From Brugia malayi (taxonomy: Eukaryota; Nematoda; Chromadorea; Rhabditida; Onchocercidae), in NCBI RefSeq assembly GCF_000002995.4, contig NW_025062476.1, forward strand, positions 12,088,501-12,152,500: a stretch of DNA of 64,000 bases, given 5' to 3'. Positions 35,301 to 48,039 of this stretch are shown here, piece after piece. Numbering within the stretch: position 1 is the stretch's first letter; the number at the start of each line of letters is the position of its first letter. The translations under genes were made by a program, and so were the position numbers. The notes under the pieces are model-generated. The model had not been told where the DNA came from. It searched no databases and was given only the letters and a program-made list of their open reading frames with translations.

Positions 35301-35386
35301 ATTCAAGGCATAGCTCATCGGAAGATTTTCATTCAATGCCCAATGATCAAGAAATATTCGCCGTTACCGAATTGAACAGCATGTGA
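23368..35386 (+). CDS. nsy-1: NSY-1 / ASK1-family MAP kinase kinase kinase
   Basis: Ser/Thr MAP3K upstream of SEK-1 and PMK-1 p38 in nematodes (stress, immunity, neuronal asymmetry). Exons: 23368-23526, 23934-24038, 24271-24474, 24710-24844, 25157-25419, 25883-25999, 26219-26511, 26698-26857, 27067-27247, 27536-27632, 27768-27851, 27919-28060, 28146-28236, 28308-28402, 28753-28934, 29028-29131, 29460-29624, 29840-30042, 30372-30455, 30558-30613, 31157-31348, 31495-31700, 31861-31926, 32015-32083, 32363-32558, 33853-34141, 34333-34611, 34786-34932, 35212-35386. They total 4539 nt, 1512 aa, all in phase. The ASK N-terminal regulatory region includes [20 protein letters not shown] and [12 protein letters not shown]; then a TPR-like block with GRIYKDKF and a PH-like block with [11 protein letters not shown]. 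Kinase domain about 678-950: GRGTYG (692-697), K714, HRDIKGDN (811-818), DFG (832-834), APE. Coiled coil near 1313-1345 and a SAM-like domain about 1406-1475. Start and stop fit family length (human about 1370, worm about 1500). Confidence 0.97.
24193..24208. repeat. Short perfect palindrome in nsy-1 intron 2
   Basis: AAGGAAATATTTCCTT reads the same on both strands, and its left arm recurs about 20 bp downstream (AAGGAAATATTT). It lies in an intron and could form a small hairpin in RNA; no function is implied. Confidence 0.7.
25526..25625 (+). other. Candidate alternative terminating exon inside nsy-1 intron 5
   Basis: A strong acceptor (GCTGATGCAG) is followed by a frame in phase with nsy-1 exon 5, encoding [19 protein letters not shown] and [13 protein letters not shown] before TAG at 25623. 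Base composition and codon use look more coding than the surrounding intron. Skipping it, as in the main model, restores the conserved family sequence ([11 protein letters not shown]). Inclusion would give an N-terminal product of about 322 residues without the kinase. I cannot distinguish a real alternative exon from chance. Confidence 0.4.
32559..33852 (+). other. Longest nsy-1 intron (intron 25)
   Basis: About 1.3 kb of A/T-rich sequence between exons 25 and 26, with poly-A/T tracts at about 32597-32615, 32969-32987 and 33660-33687. An acceptor-like GTTTTTCAG ends at 33347, followed by a short exon-like stretch (frame [11 protein letters not shown]) that does not fit the phase of exon 25. 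Otherwise nothing recognisable. Confidence 0.5.
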
Positions 35387-37207
35387 CCTCTATCTTCTGT
35401 AGTGTTGCATATATGTATATGTATGTATCTATGTGTATGTATGCGTGTATTTGTATATTTTAATGTTTGAAGAAGTAAACAAACTTTTCCGGTAATTTAG
35501 AAATAGGAAATAACTTTTTTTTTTCCTCTTTCTCTCTCTTACTTAAAGCTTATGTTTTATTTCAATCGTTTATTTCAGTGTTAAACATTTTTCTGGGAAT
35601 CCTATTTTCTGGTATTTGCTCTTTATTTCATTTTTTGCTCTCTTTTATAATTGTGTATTCATCCTTTAATTTTGTCGTCGTCATTTGTATTAATTTAGTA
35701 TGCGCTTTCAAAAAGGCAATTCATACTTTAATCATAGGGTTTTCCACCAATCAGCAAAAATGCTTTTATTGTTGGTGAACTTATTTTTATTTTTTTTTTT
35801 CTTTGGACGTATGTTGGAATTTTTTTTTTTCCTTTTTATGAGCAATTCAAAAAATGCTGTATGTAATTTGAATATTGACCTCTTTACCTACTTCCAAGGT
35901 TATTAATGTTGTTGTTGATAGGATATTTCATCAAGCCTTGTTGTTGCTGTTGTAATTGAAATATGCTACAGCAGGGCAATGATGGAATTACCTTTGTGGG
36001 AGGATAAGTTATTAGCACTACAGTGTATATTTTGAAATTTTAAATGAAAAATATACTTATAATATTTTACAAAGTGTACATTGATATGTTTGATGATTTT
36101 TCTTTCTTCATCGATTTTTATATCTTATTAATTGAGAAAATGAGAAAACATGTAATAATGAGTAACTGTGGTGGAAAATTAAATGTTATAAATTTCATGA
36201 AAACTGTAAGATAATACAGCAAATTTGTCATTATCTAAATATTTCATTGAAAGAATGGAACAGAGTGGTTCTGCAATTCCTGGATTGCAGGAAACAAAAA
36301 AAAAGCGGAACCGATTAGGAGTATTAGTTATGATTATTATTAAATATAATTTTTACCCAAAACTATTAAAAATTTACATCACATCCTTCTTGATGATTTA
36401 AAGCACTATTTCAATTAAAAATGGATATTTAAAAATATCCATTTTTAACTGAGAATGTTTTCTTTCCTTAAGCACTTTGCAAGCATCTCGAATTTTTCTA
36501 AGATATTGTGTTTTTAATAATGAATGCTCGCTTGCATGATTTATATTTACCAGAATTATTCATGCAGTTTGCACTGTTAGTTTTCGACTAATATCTCAGA
36601 TAATATTTAGCAGAGCAAAATTAAGGAAAATTATAGAATTTGATATTTATCGTGATATACACACAGTTCTACTTAGTTGTAATTGAATAATCACAGAGAA
36701 AGAGAAATAAAATAAAATAGGGAAGAAATGAATTTTCTTGGTTCACACATTTTCTTATTATTTAGAAGTAGAGGCAATAATGGAAGTAATACCTGAAAAC
36801 AAAAATAGAGCATTTAAGAACTACAGTAATGGCAGTGCAGGAAATTTACATATAACATAAAGATTAATCAAGTGTGAATAGCAGTTTAGCAATTAAATAG
36901 TCTAAGATAATATATGAGTTTTTTTTTTTTTTTTTTTTCATTTCAGACTAAATTTGATATCAGTCTTCTTTCTTATAAATATTAAAAGTAAGAAAATGTA
37001 ATTTAACTACTCTTCCAATGTTTCTACAATTAAAACAACATGTAAAAAATTTGAATTTCAGAGGTAACATATCCCAAACAATGGTAGCAAGAGTCCAATA
37101 TGTTAAGTAGCAGTACTAAATTATAAATCTCAGCAGTCAATTTATACAATTATTTCAAACTTGAATAAAATATTCAATTAATTAACCGTTAATGCAATAA
37201 GTAAATG
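35387..37207. other. Intergenic, convergent nsy-1 and PP2C-like genes
   Basis: About 1.8 kb. The first few hundred bases are probably the nsy-1 3' UTR (TATGTATGTA-type repeats at 35405-35455, T-rich tracts). A 15-bp-arm inverted repeat lies at 36416-36449. The short open frames at 35578-35906 are Phe/Leu-rich translations of T-rich sequence and are not supported as genes. Confidence 0.55.
36416..36449. repeat. Perfect inverted repeat, 15-bp arms, 4-nt loop
   Basis: TTAAAAATGGATATT, then TAAA, then AATATCCATTTTTAA. It lies about 1 kb past the nsy-1 stop, between convergent genes, so an RNA hairpin in a 3' UTR or a decayed inverted-repeat element are both possible. Confidence 0.85.
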
Positions 37208-40200
37208 TTAATAAGCTTGTGATTTTTTCCTTGGTGATGAATTGGCAGAAGATACTTTCTTCGAGAATGCATTACGTGAGGATAATTCTCTATTTGGTGT
37301 TCCAGCAGCACTTGTCTGAATTACGCTACGAGCTGAACCCATGAGACTACGAATACGTTGACGTAGTGACAATATTTGTGGCCTTTCAGTTTCACCACCA
37401 CCGTAATTATTCCTATATGAAAGTTTAATAATAAACTAAAACAGAATGTTAAAATTAATAATATCTGCTAGTTTTAGTGTAAAAGTAGAAAAAATATATT
37501 TGAAAAATTTTGCAGAGTTTAGGAAAAAAGAATTTACTTTGTTTTCTCATCTTCATTTATGGATTCACTTGCAGAATGCTTGAGCACTACAAACTTTTTT
37601 AACCATGTGACATCCACTGAAAGCGTATGTCGACCAGTGGATCCACGTGGATGCTTTTTGTGGATTTTAACATCATCTGATTTATTTGATATCTAAACAT
37701 ATGAAAATGTGAAATTACAAAAAGATTTCATTAATTACACCTCTAATTTTAAAAACTATGAAATATTTACCTCAGTCATAATTTTCATTAGCAAATGATT
37801 GATTTTTAATTTGCTATAAAATATAAATTTCAATAATTGCAAGCCTAATTTTGTATAATGATTAATTTGATTTCTAATTTTCATTAATTGAAAATATAAA
37901 ACTTACCGGTATCTCTTGATTACAGCTACTATTTTTTATTCCTTTATTCATTTCAGTTAACTGCAATTGTGCATTATCAACATTCATGTTCAGTGTTGCA
38001 GTTGCTCTTACTGGATCATTGCATGGTACAGAAATTTGTGTATGTACCATGAAATTGTTTTGTACAGTGAAATTTACATTACATGTCATTTCTTCCTCAA
38101 TATTTCCCATCATTGATGACTTAACATCTGCTTTTGCTTCGTTTTCACAGTGTATAGTTGAAATTGAATCATTCAAACAGTCATTTAATAACAATGATTT
38201 CTCACTTGTTGCATCTAAAATAAAATATGGACAAAACAAAATTACCAATTCTAATTTGAAATTCTACCTAAATTAACTATCATAAATGCAATGATGTGAA
38301 TTAACTATGCAAACTTTATGTTATGAAATGATTTCAGCTACATCTAATACAGAATAGACAGTTTTCTTAATAATTTTTCACATCACATGTTAATTTTGAA
38401 AATTTAAATATTTATCAAACAAACTCAAATTATTTTCGTTTATTTCATGTAATTTAGCCTCAATCGCCTTTTCTCAATTTTTGATATATTATATGTAATT
38501 TTTGCAAATGTACATACCATCATCAGTTGGCCAAATCCCAACTTTAAAAGCTACAACCGTTGCATGATCTAATTTTCCAGGCATTTCACTCAGTTTACAT
38601 CGTACCATTTTACGATGATTACGTTGCTCACTTTTTGTCAGATGTTTCTCAATTTGATACAATTCTGGGTCCTCCAGAGTTCGACGTTTTGCCCTATAAA
38701 AAAAAGATGCAAAATTGAGATAAACAAAAAACAAGAAATGTAAAAGATAAGCAGAAAGAATAGTTATGTACTTTAAAAAGGAACAGCCAATACATCAAAC
38801 AGAATTTTCTAAATTATTATTAAATTTATAACAGTAAACATTAGCATGATTCACTATACTTCTTTTGGTTGAAAATTTAAAATATTGTACAAAGCGATAA
38901 TAAAAGATATCCTTTTCATATGGACAAAACAAATTTCTAGAAAGTGGAGCACTTTAAATAATAGAAATAATAAAGTTAACAGTGCTTCTTTCCATACTTT
39001 TACCTTCTGCATTGTGAATCATGCTGCATAGCAGCTACTGAAAAAAAAAAAAAAAAAAAAAAGCACTCTTGCTAAATAAACCATTATAGGCAAAATTCAA
39101 GTTAAAAAGAATAAAATAAATATTAACTAAACTGCAAAATTGAATGCTACAACAATAAGTGAAAGAAATGAACGAAAAAAAAGAAAATAAATCCAATTTC
39201 CATGTAACTAAGTTATTCGTTTCTTTTCAATTTTATCTCTATTCAACATAAGAACGCTAGTATGTTAGTTATCAGGCATAACTGTATGAAAATTCATAAA
39301 CATAAGCTTACATGGATAGCTGCTGAGCAAACTGAATGAGATTATGACACACTTTACTAGCACTAACAACAACACCATCACCAATCGGTGATCTTGATCT
39401 ACGTGATGGCGAAGATCTTAATCTTGACATGGGTGGAAGGATACCATTTGAAATTATATCACCCATCCTCAAAAAAGAACATATATTATAAATAATTATT
39501 ATAATAGAATACTAATAAAATATCGACAAAATTGAGAAACATTTACAAAGTTTCTCTTCAGCTTTGAAAATCTAAAGTCCGAAAAAAAAAAATTCATACT
39601 TCAAATTCAAAACAAAGTTTTTCTTTTTCAATTTTGTACAAATATAAAATTGAAAATTGCAATACCTTAACAACATCAACTCGTGACGCTCTTCAGCATC
39701 AACACATGGAAGTGATGCATTGCAGGTGCGTATTCGAGCAAATTCAGCATCTCGGTTTTTATCATCATTATCTACTGATCTAAAAAGAACAGATCTAGTC
39801 AAAAATTTCATCTAGTAATTTTGTAATTTTAAAAACATATATCTAAAACTACTTAATAACTTAACACAAAAAAACATTCACCAGCAAATAAAATACGTTA
39901 CACTGAATGACTATAATTAATTACATGCTATTAATGAATTTCAATTAAATTTAGAAACAGAACAAATATTTATATAAATAATTTTGAAACAAATATACAT
40001 TACAACTGGTTCGCATTTTTCTGGAGGATCCATTTGTTCTGAAGACCTCTTAATAACACAAAATTTTCCAACTACCGGGTCAAAATTATCAGACACACCA
40101 TCTGATGTTATGAATATCACATCATCTAAAAAAAAAAATCTTTTTCATACGTTCTAAATAAACTTCAGATATCCATAACCATTCTTTTTTTTTTTTTGAA

Positions 40201-43043
40201 TTCCTTACTCATGTATCTCTTTGACTCCTTCCGTGGAATGAAATGTTGAAAGTGAAAACTTCAATTCCTACCTGGTTCTACGAATGTCATAGAACATGTA
40301 AGATTGTGCAACTGAGGATTTGTACCATCAACAGGTCCCAATGCACCACCAGCATCACGCATATCACGCATACTGCATATATCGTGTGAAGCAATTGTAA
40401 TCTTTAAATGAATATAAATTAAATCAAATTTAAGATACTCACTGAATATAAGCTTTAAAATTTCAAAGTTTCAACAATAAAGATGATTATATTTTTAAAT
40501 CAATTATCATATTTTGAATTCTTTCAAATGTACCTCTTGAACACCAGTTTTTGGACTGTACACAAAACATAATGAATCACCGACATTACAAACACATAGT
40601 ACCCATGTCGTACTTCCTTTCAGTTGTACTGCAACAGCTACACATAGTGTTGTTAGAAGACCACCTTCTTGTAAAATTAGTGCATGAGCAGAATGAAATG
40701 CACCAAGTAATCTATGGAATATCTCCTAAAAATATTTTAAGAAGCTAAAAGTCAAATCAAAATTTAAATATTTAGAAAATATAAAATGATAAATTAGCAA
40801 AATTTTTACGCCACAATTATCACACTAATAACAAGTTAAGAAAATGAGCATAAAAAATGCCGACCAATCTATTATCAGATATAAATTTTTACATGTACAT
40901 AAAGACAAGATTCAGTAAACAGATAGGCAAATAAAACGATGTCCCCAAGGAATTGACTATAAATTGCTATAAAACATAAGAGTGACATCCCATCCATAAT
41001 TCTTGAAATCTTTTCTATCTAATAACAACAGTTACTTTATTGCAGTCTACTTTCATTCTACAGCAATTGCATCATTTAACTAGCTACCATATGTTAGCTA
41101 AATAAGATAGTTTACTTTGAGTCAGTTTTCCAAATTAAAAAAAAAAAATTATAGCAATAATAAACTAATTAATCTATCCTTTTATTACTTCTTTCAACAT
41201 TAAAACTGTAAAAATACAATTAAAACAACAGTAAAAAAAAAGCAACTTTAATTAAAATTTCAATAATATTATTTTTTCCAATTATGTTTTAAAATTTAAC
41301 AATAATGATTAAAATTTTTAGGAAAAAAAAATGAATAACGAACAGTGCTTGTTCTACATTCCTCTGCGAAAAGATGATAATTAAGATGATCAATAGCTCC
41401 TCGTATTGCACATCGTGCAGCCAAACGAGCTCCTTCACCCCAATTAACACCATCCGCTAATGCCATTATAACATTATTATCACGAGCTACAATACCAAAA
41501 GCATCTGCTATTGGATTACCAGCATTAACGCCTGTCAATGGATTTTGTTCATAAAGTGTTGTTGATAATCCGAAGCAGCGTTCTTCATTAAAACAATTCC
41601 AGTTATAACTTTCTAAAAAAAAAAAAGAGCTATAATTGTAATAATAGGATGAAAGATTACAAAATAAATAGGCTTAGATTGATGGTATAAGAATGGCGTA
41701 ATATAACTGTAATATAAATTATCAAAAGGAAACAAGTTAAGTATGGAATGAATTTTAGAAGAATTCGTAGGGAAATTTCGAAATTAAGATTTTAAGTTCA
41801 AAAAATAAAGAACAGTTATACCAGTATCTGATCGTAGTGCTGCATCTCCCATAACCAATGAATCAATCAGTGAGGTATATGAACCCATCAAACCAGATGA
41901 TGACTGCCGTAAATGATTATGCTGCAGAGTTTGAAATTCATCATTCAAGGAATGCTCTATATCTACTGACAAATCACCGTCAAAACTTAAGCAAAGTTCA
42001 TCATCTAAATTTGCCATTCGAACAATCGGTTGATGACGTATGCCTACCACCTAAAAAATGTTAGAAAATTAATTTCGAATTTACCGATTAAACCTCTTAT
42101 GAAGATATAAAATGTGAGAAAGTTAAAAATAAATAAATTATATATTACAAAAGTTAGCTGATTTATCAATGTACCTCCATAAGTCCCCCTTCTGGACCAG
42201 TATATGAAGCACAAACATTCTTAGATAAAGGTTCCAACAGCAAAATCGGCAAATCAAGACCCGTTTTACCAGAATAAATTTCCGTTCCATATTTCACACC
42301 ATTTTTTTTACTAAAAGAAATTAATGAAACAGAAACACTACTGCTGAAATTAAAAATCTCTCGATGAATTTTAATAAATTTTTGCAGTATGAGATTTAGC
42401 AAATCTTTTTCACATTACAAATTTGATATCATAATAACCAGGAACTACCAATATAAGATACATTTTCCGATGCCACAAAGAAGTAACATCATAATGTGTA
42501 AATTATTTGTGTAATGTAAATAAAAAATTTGTAAAACCAAAATTTTCGAAAAATTTGATGACTGGAATAAACGGGGATTCATAGGTATAGCAAATGCTGC
42601 ATTCAAATTTTAACTTCATTTAAAATAGAAAAATACTGATAAAATTTTACATTTTAAATTTACAGAGAAACTTAGGATAAAAATATCGCGATGTTAATAC
42701 ATCAATTTAAAAAAGAAAACATATCTTTTTGTTTTTTTTTTAAAAAAATATTTAATTTTAAATTGCATAAAAAATCCGCGTACTTCTTAAAAATGCACTG
42801 TGAAATGAAGGAATTGCTAGTTGTTGGGGTTAACGGTGAGCAATCATCAGGAATACACGAATTAGTAGTTGTTGGAGCTTTGACACTACTACCATTATTT
42901 GTAATATATTTACCATTTTTATCACCAATTAAATTATCACCACCGTTCTCATTACCATTATCATTACCGTCATCGGGTGCTAAAGATGAAAATGTGGTAC
43001 GTATTAAGCCATATACTTTTTTCCGGATTGATGATGACGGCAT
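37208..43043 (-). CDS. PP2C-like (PPM family) phosphatase, long form
   Basis: Metal-dependent Ser/Thr phosphatase-like protein. Exons on the minus strand: 43043-42784, 42310-42175, 42050-41822, 41612-41344, 40725-40534, 40401-40272, 40125-39999, 39779-39666, 39467-39312, 38693-38518, 38214-37907, 37692-37538, 37412-37208; 2457 nt, 818 aa, all in phase. The PP2C domain spans about 209-600. Metal-site positions appear kept: VIMALADGVNWGEGARLAAR (Asp262-Gly263), CVCNVGDSLCF (347-349), IFITSDGVSDNFD (Asp414) and KLDHATVVAF (Asp580, where the usual DN is DH). LLTTLCVAVAV is the core strand. The 210-residue N-terminal and 220-residue C-terminal extensions are polar; the tail has Ser/Arg-rich patches (RLRSSPSRRSRSP, SSPRKKS). 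It resembles the metazoan PP2C-like group typified by Drosophila CG9801, from memory. A clean acceptor TTATTTCAG directly before GATG suggests spliced-leader addition at 43044. No substrate can be inferred. Confidence 0.85.
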
Positions 43044-43529
43044 CCTGAAATAATTTAAATAACATTATTGCAATAATTAGCACTTTTAAAGAAAAACGCC
43101 AAGTATTTCTCTGAACATAACAAAAGTAATTCGATAAATGAACAAAAGCGGAGTTAATCGTAGGGGTTCTGCGAATTTATTAAATTAAGAAATTGAATTA
43201 AATCACGAAATTTACAATCAAATTAAATTGATAGATTAAAAAAAATTAAATTTAATTAAATTACGAAAGAAGTCCTAATTAACAATCGCATAAGTGGACT
43301 GTAATTAGTAGAGTTTATTTATGATACTAAAATAATTAAGACTGTACAATTGCGCAAATCAATGCGATATGTGTAATAACGCGCAATTTTTCATAGTTTA
43401 AATTTAATAATTTAAATTTAAATTTGCGATAAAAAAAACGCTGTTTTTATTTTGTTTACGTAATAGCTTCTTCGTTTCTTAATTTTACTACTTTTATTTA
43501 TTTAATTACTCGTTGTAATGGTAAATTTG

Positions 43530-43830
43530 AATCTAAATTTGTGGGAATTTTCTTTCTTTCTTTTCGAAGGAGTGAAGCAATTCAGTTATACTGAAATGAA
43601 ATTCATTTAATAATATATGTATCACCATGAAATAGAAGAGGTTAGAGCCAGCAATTAAAAGATCCGATTTATAAAATCCGTAGCTAAAATCTACCGGATA
43701 GTGCGACCGAATTTCGGAAAGACTGGATGGGATTTCAAACACGGCATATTCAAACTCAAGCAGTCGTAACATCCGGTTTTTAATGTCCAGAAAAAGGTTA
43801 GTTCAGGAGATTCGATTCGAAATTGGATAA
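43530..43830. other. Unexplained less AT-rich block upstream of the PP2C-like gene
   Basis: About 300 bp with visibly higher GC content and little homopolymer sequence, in contrast to both flanks. A minus-strand open frame of 79 codons ends at 43533 and includes EIPSSLSEIRSHYPVDFSYG. This could be a noncoding first exon or promoter of the PP2C-like gene, a small gene, or a remnant of a mobile element. I recognise nothing specific. Confidence 0.4.
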
Positions 43831-44458
43831 TAGGATGAGATATTAAAATAAATCTTTTTCATTTATCTTAAATACCAAATGGTAAACAAATAAGAAAAAC
43901 TAAATAAATAATTAAATGGTAAACAAATAAGACAAGGTTAATATAATGTAAATAATTAAATCGTAAACAAATAAGGTAAGGCAAAGTATGATATAAATAA
44001 TGAAAGACTACTAAGCTCATAATTACTATGCATTTTTTTTTTCTTTTTTAGTTGCTGAATATTAACAGTAATAGATTGAGTGATGTATCGGTGTTTGTTT
44101 TGAATAAGGAAGATGCATTAATTTATTAATTTAAATTGAATGAAGAATTAAGTTATATGTATATGTGTATTTGATTGTTTATTTTTGGAAGTTATAGGAA
44201 GTCATAACTGTTACAGAAGTCCTTTCAAAGTACAATAATGAAACTAAAGTAAAACTATATGATATGCATACTTTAATGTTTGCTACAGATCAGAATAATA
44301 AGAAAATAAAAATATCAATAGCTCTTTTTCAATATTGCATTACTTTTTCTTACATTTTCAATTCATACCTCAAATGAATGTTGAGCATAAGAATATAACT
44401 TTGAAAAAAGAAATGAAATGTATAGGTAACTTGATTAATTAATGTAAATAAATAAATT

Positions 44459-44494
44459 GAGAGAGAGAGAGGGAGAGAAAGAAAGAAAGAAGAG
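44459..44494. repeat. (GA)n/GAAA microsatellite
   Basis: GAGAGAGAGAGAGGGAGAG passing into GAAAGAAAGAAAG. Intergenic. Confidence 0.9.
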
Positions 44495-44697
44495 AATGAA
44501 ATTTTTTTCAATTCTTTACGTTCTAGTATGAATTTTAACATAAGGAATGAAATTTTAAATTTTTAACAAAACATATTTATAATAAAGCTATTTTTGAACG
44601 TTAGTCTGTCTCTCTTAGATACCTCTCTAATAAAAAGATTTTTGAAAAAACAGGAAAATTTCCATATGAACAAATTTTGATTGACAGGAAATGAATA

Positions 44698-44808
44698 GAT
44701 ACACACTTACATACACACACATACGCAGACATAGACACACACACATACAACATACACGGACACACAGACACATATTATATATATATATGTAAATATACAT
44801 ACACCACA
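44698..44808. repeat. Mixed CA / TA dinucleotide tract
   Basis: Imperfect ACACAC and CATACACACA repeats over about 70 bp, then ATATATATAT near 44776, then TACATACAC. Cys/Val-rich open frames across it are artefacts. Confidence 0.9.
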
Positions 44809-47124
44809 ACGAGGAAAGGAATGGGATGGAAAATGGATGGGTTGAATTCAATATCAGATAACTCTTACTTTCTTATATTAACAAATCACTTTGTGTTGCT
44901 TTTTTTTTTTTTTTTAAACAAGAAATAGATAGGATGTGTTGTTAACTGATTCATTTCTTTTTCCTTTTAAAAATTTTGATAGAAATTTCATTATATTATT
45001 TACATGAATATATTCTACTTTTAAAGTTTGTATTCTTTCAAAAATTCTCTAAATAAGATGACTGAAATGTTGGCAAAATTTTTCGAAATAAAATTTTATT
45101 TATAAAAATAAATCTCATTTTCGTAAATTATTTTTAGAAAATATTAATGAATTTGAATTTTTGACATTATCATACATGCTCATCATTCATCCATAATATA
45201 ATTCCAAAAAATAAAAAGTCAAATTTCAAAAAGAAATAAATGAAAATTGCTAACAAAATTTTGTACATTCAGTCAGTAAGCTATGTATAATTAATTTATC
45301 TTGAAGAAAAGAAATCATTAAGTAGTCTTTATCCTTTAGTTTTTTTTTTTTTTCTTTTTTTCCATATTAGTCATTTATAATTTGGAGTTTAAATTCTTCA
45401 TTTAGTCTTCTTTTTGATGTTTTAAATTTTCGGTGAAACATGAAAATTTTAGTGAAATTCCAGATCTTTTTGTCAGTTTTTTTTGTAGTTTAAGCTTATA
45501 AATTATCAATAATCTATAAGTTTTATAAGTTCAAACTAAGATAGTAGCAATAAGTTAAATCAATAAAAGTAACATGGATAATAACTTAAAGCATGAAAAT
45601 TTCATCTTTTTCATCCCTTACTTACCACTAAAAATTAGAAATAAAAGCAAATGAAAAATAGCAATATCTTAAGTGAAATTCTGAAAAGTCTTCCAAATGA
45701 GCGAAATTAATCAAATGATCATTTAAAGAATTGATATATAAGCATTCTAGTCTTGCATATAAGGCATACTTTCATAAATTTTATTAGCAATAAATAATTA
45801 ATAAAATATAGTTAATAGAAGAATGAGATAAAATGAATATAGCTAAAGACAGAATTAATGAATTGAAAAATATGACGAATTGGAAAATGAATTTAAAAAA
45901 GAAAAAATTTTGAAAAAATAATTCATGCGTAGCAAAAAAAAAAAAAAAAGTAGGAAGAAAAAGAAATTAATAGAAATGATGAATTTGATTATGACATCCG
46001 GAAAAATAGACTGGAATTATAGGAATGCACCAGAAATGAAGAAATAAACAGTTATGTTTTAGTTGAAGAAAATTGAAAAAATATAATCTAACAAGCAAAA
46101 AAAAAAAAAAGAAAGAAATTTATTTCAAAATTCATCAAAAGAAATTTTATTTCAATATTGATGATATCGAATGTTACATAAAAAGATATCGAACTCAACA
46201 AATTTATTTTTTCTTTTTTTAACAAATTTAATAAAAGTATGCTAAATGTAAAACGAAATAAGATGATGAAAGAAACAATTGAAAATAAAGCACTGAATAG
46301 ATTACCACTGATAATTTCACTGATAAGCTAATCATGGAAAAAAGAAGGAAAGCAATGCTAATATAAAAATGAGATAAAATGGATTTGTTTTTCCTTTTTT
46401 CTTAATACATTCAGATTTAATTAATTTTAATATTAATAAAAGAAGAAAAGATGAAAGATTTGAAATGTAATTTATATTATTTCTAATTTCAATCCTACAT
46501 ACAAGTTGTTTTAAAAGTAATTTTTTAGAGAAATCGATAAGAATTATTTGAAAATAAAAAGATGTGAAAGTTTTCACCTGTGAAAGTAAGTGTAAATAAT
46601 ATAATTTACAACAACGTAATGAATAATAAAGAAAAGATTCAATTTATATTTCATAATTATTCATAGACTACAATCTTCTATTGCAATAAATTAAATAGAG
46701 GAAATAAATTTTCTTCAAAATTGTCATATGTTTTGTCATATTGCTACGTAATCACCATTTAACCTTCATATATTATCAATAAAACAATTTTTTCTCGTCT
46801 TTATTTTTTTTTTTTTTTTATTAATTATTATTTCCAAATAAAATTGAAGTGCAGTGTCTAATAATTGATTTGAATGAGAAGCAATAACTTATGTTTTATT
46901 TAATTCTTTATCAGATACGAAATACTAATGTGTAACTTATATAAAAGAAAAGTGAAGGCTAAAAGGAATTAATTCCTAATTTAATTTAATTTCATTTTCT
47001 CATTTTGACAATGACATCTTACAATGACAATGACCGCTTGTATCATATTACTTATCTCATTCATCTCAATATTATTCTTCTCATATTCTTTCACTAATTA
47101 TCCAACTAAAAATAATAAAATAAC

Positions 47125-47220
47125 TAATTAGTAATAATGATATAATAATAATAATAATCAATAATAACAATAATGGTAATAATAATGATAATAAATAATT
47201 AATAACAATAATAATAAAAT
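47125..47220. repeat. (AAT)n-type trinucleotide tract
   Basis: Imperfect AATAATAAT / AACAATAAT runs with interspersed GATAAT. Intergenic. Confidence 0.85.
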
Positions 47221-47471
47221 TTTTTTCTTTTTCTTATGATTATCTTATTTATTAAGAAGAAAGAAAGGAAAATTTTTTTGAACTGAGTGACGAAAAAAAA
47301 AAAACTGCAACCTTGACGAAAGCATTTTATTATCACTAATGACAACAACAAAGAGAAAGGAAAAATTCTTATTGTGAAGTGTGTACGCATTAGGTAGTCT
47401 TCAATCAATACAACGATTTTTAATTTTTAAAAAGAAAAAAAAAATTGAGGAAAGAAATTTAAATTTTTCAA

Positions 47472-47504
<33 letters not shown>

Positions 47505-48039
47505 GATTGTATTTAATATGATAAAATGGGAAGATAATATGAGAAATATGGCATTATTGTGACATATGTAATATTAGTTGGAATAATCTCACAATAATAT
47601 TAAGCAATCAACAATTTGTTTTCCTAATAGCTTAAGTCTTAATCTAAAAGTTTATTACTACTACTATTTACCGCTACTAAACAATAATGAAATGAAATAA
47701 TCGATTATCGTCAATTTTAATTAAACCGTTGTTTTAATTAAAATTTTACGATTCAAATATCTTTTTTAAAATTAACAATTGTGAATTTATAATGAATATG
47801 TATATATTTCAATCGCTTTTTTTTTTTCTTTTTTTGTATTGAAAAAACAATCATTTAAGTTGAATAAAAAGTTATCCAAATATGATAGTATGGACTTTCT
47901 ATCAATGCATCAAATATTTTTTTTTACATTAAAAAAAGAAAAATATATTTTGTAATTGGCTAATTAGTTAATTAACTGAAAGTTAATGTTAGTATTACTG
48001 AGTACAAAATTTTAGTATTACAAGATTTTACCTAAGGCA

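Noticed and set aside
37986..38276. Plus-strand ORF of 96 codons
   Set aside because: Antisense shadow of a PP2C-like exon that fits in phase on the minus strand.
42691..43053. Plus-strand ORF of 120 codons
   Set aside because: It is the complement of the first exon of the PP2C-like gene; the low-complexity Leu/Pro/Ser content reflects antisense of an Asn/Gly/Asp-rich region.
43600..43830. Possible tRNA or structured RNA in the less AT-rich block (GATTCGATTCGAAAT word)
   Set aside because: No cloverleaf with paired acceptor, anticodon and T arms could be drawn around the T-loop-like word.
44627..44851. Cys/Val/Tyr-rich minus-strand ORF resembling a short membrane or toxin-like peptide
   Set aside because: It translates CA/TA dinucleotide repeats; the Cys pattern is a repeat artefact.
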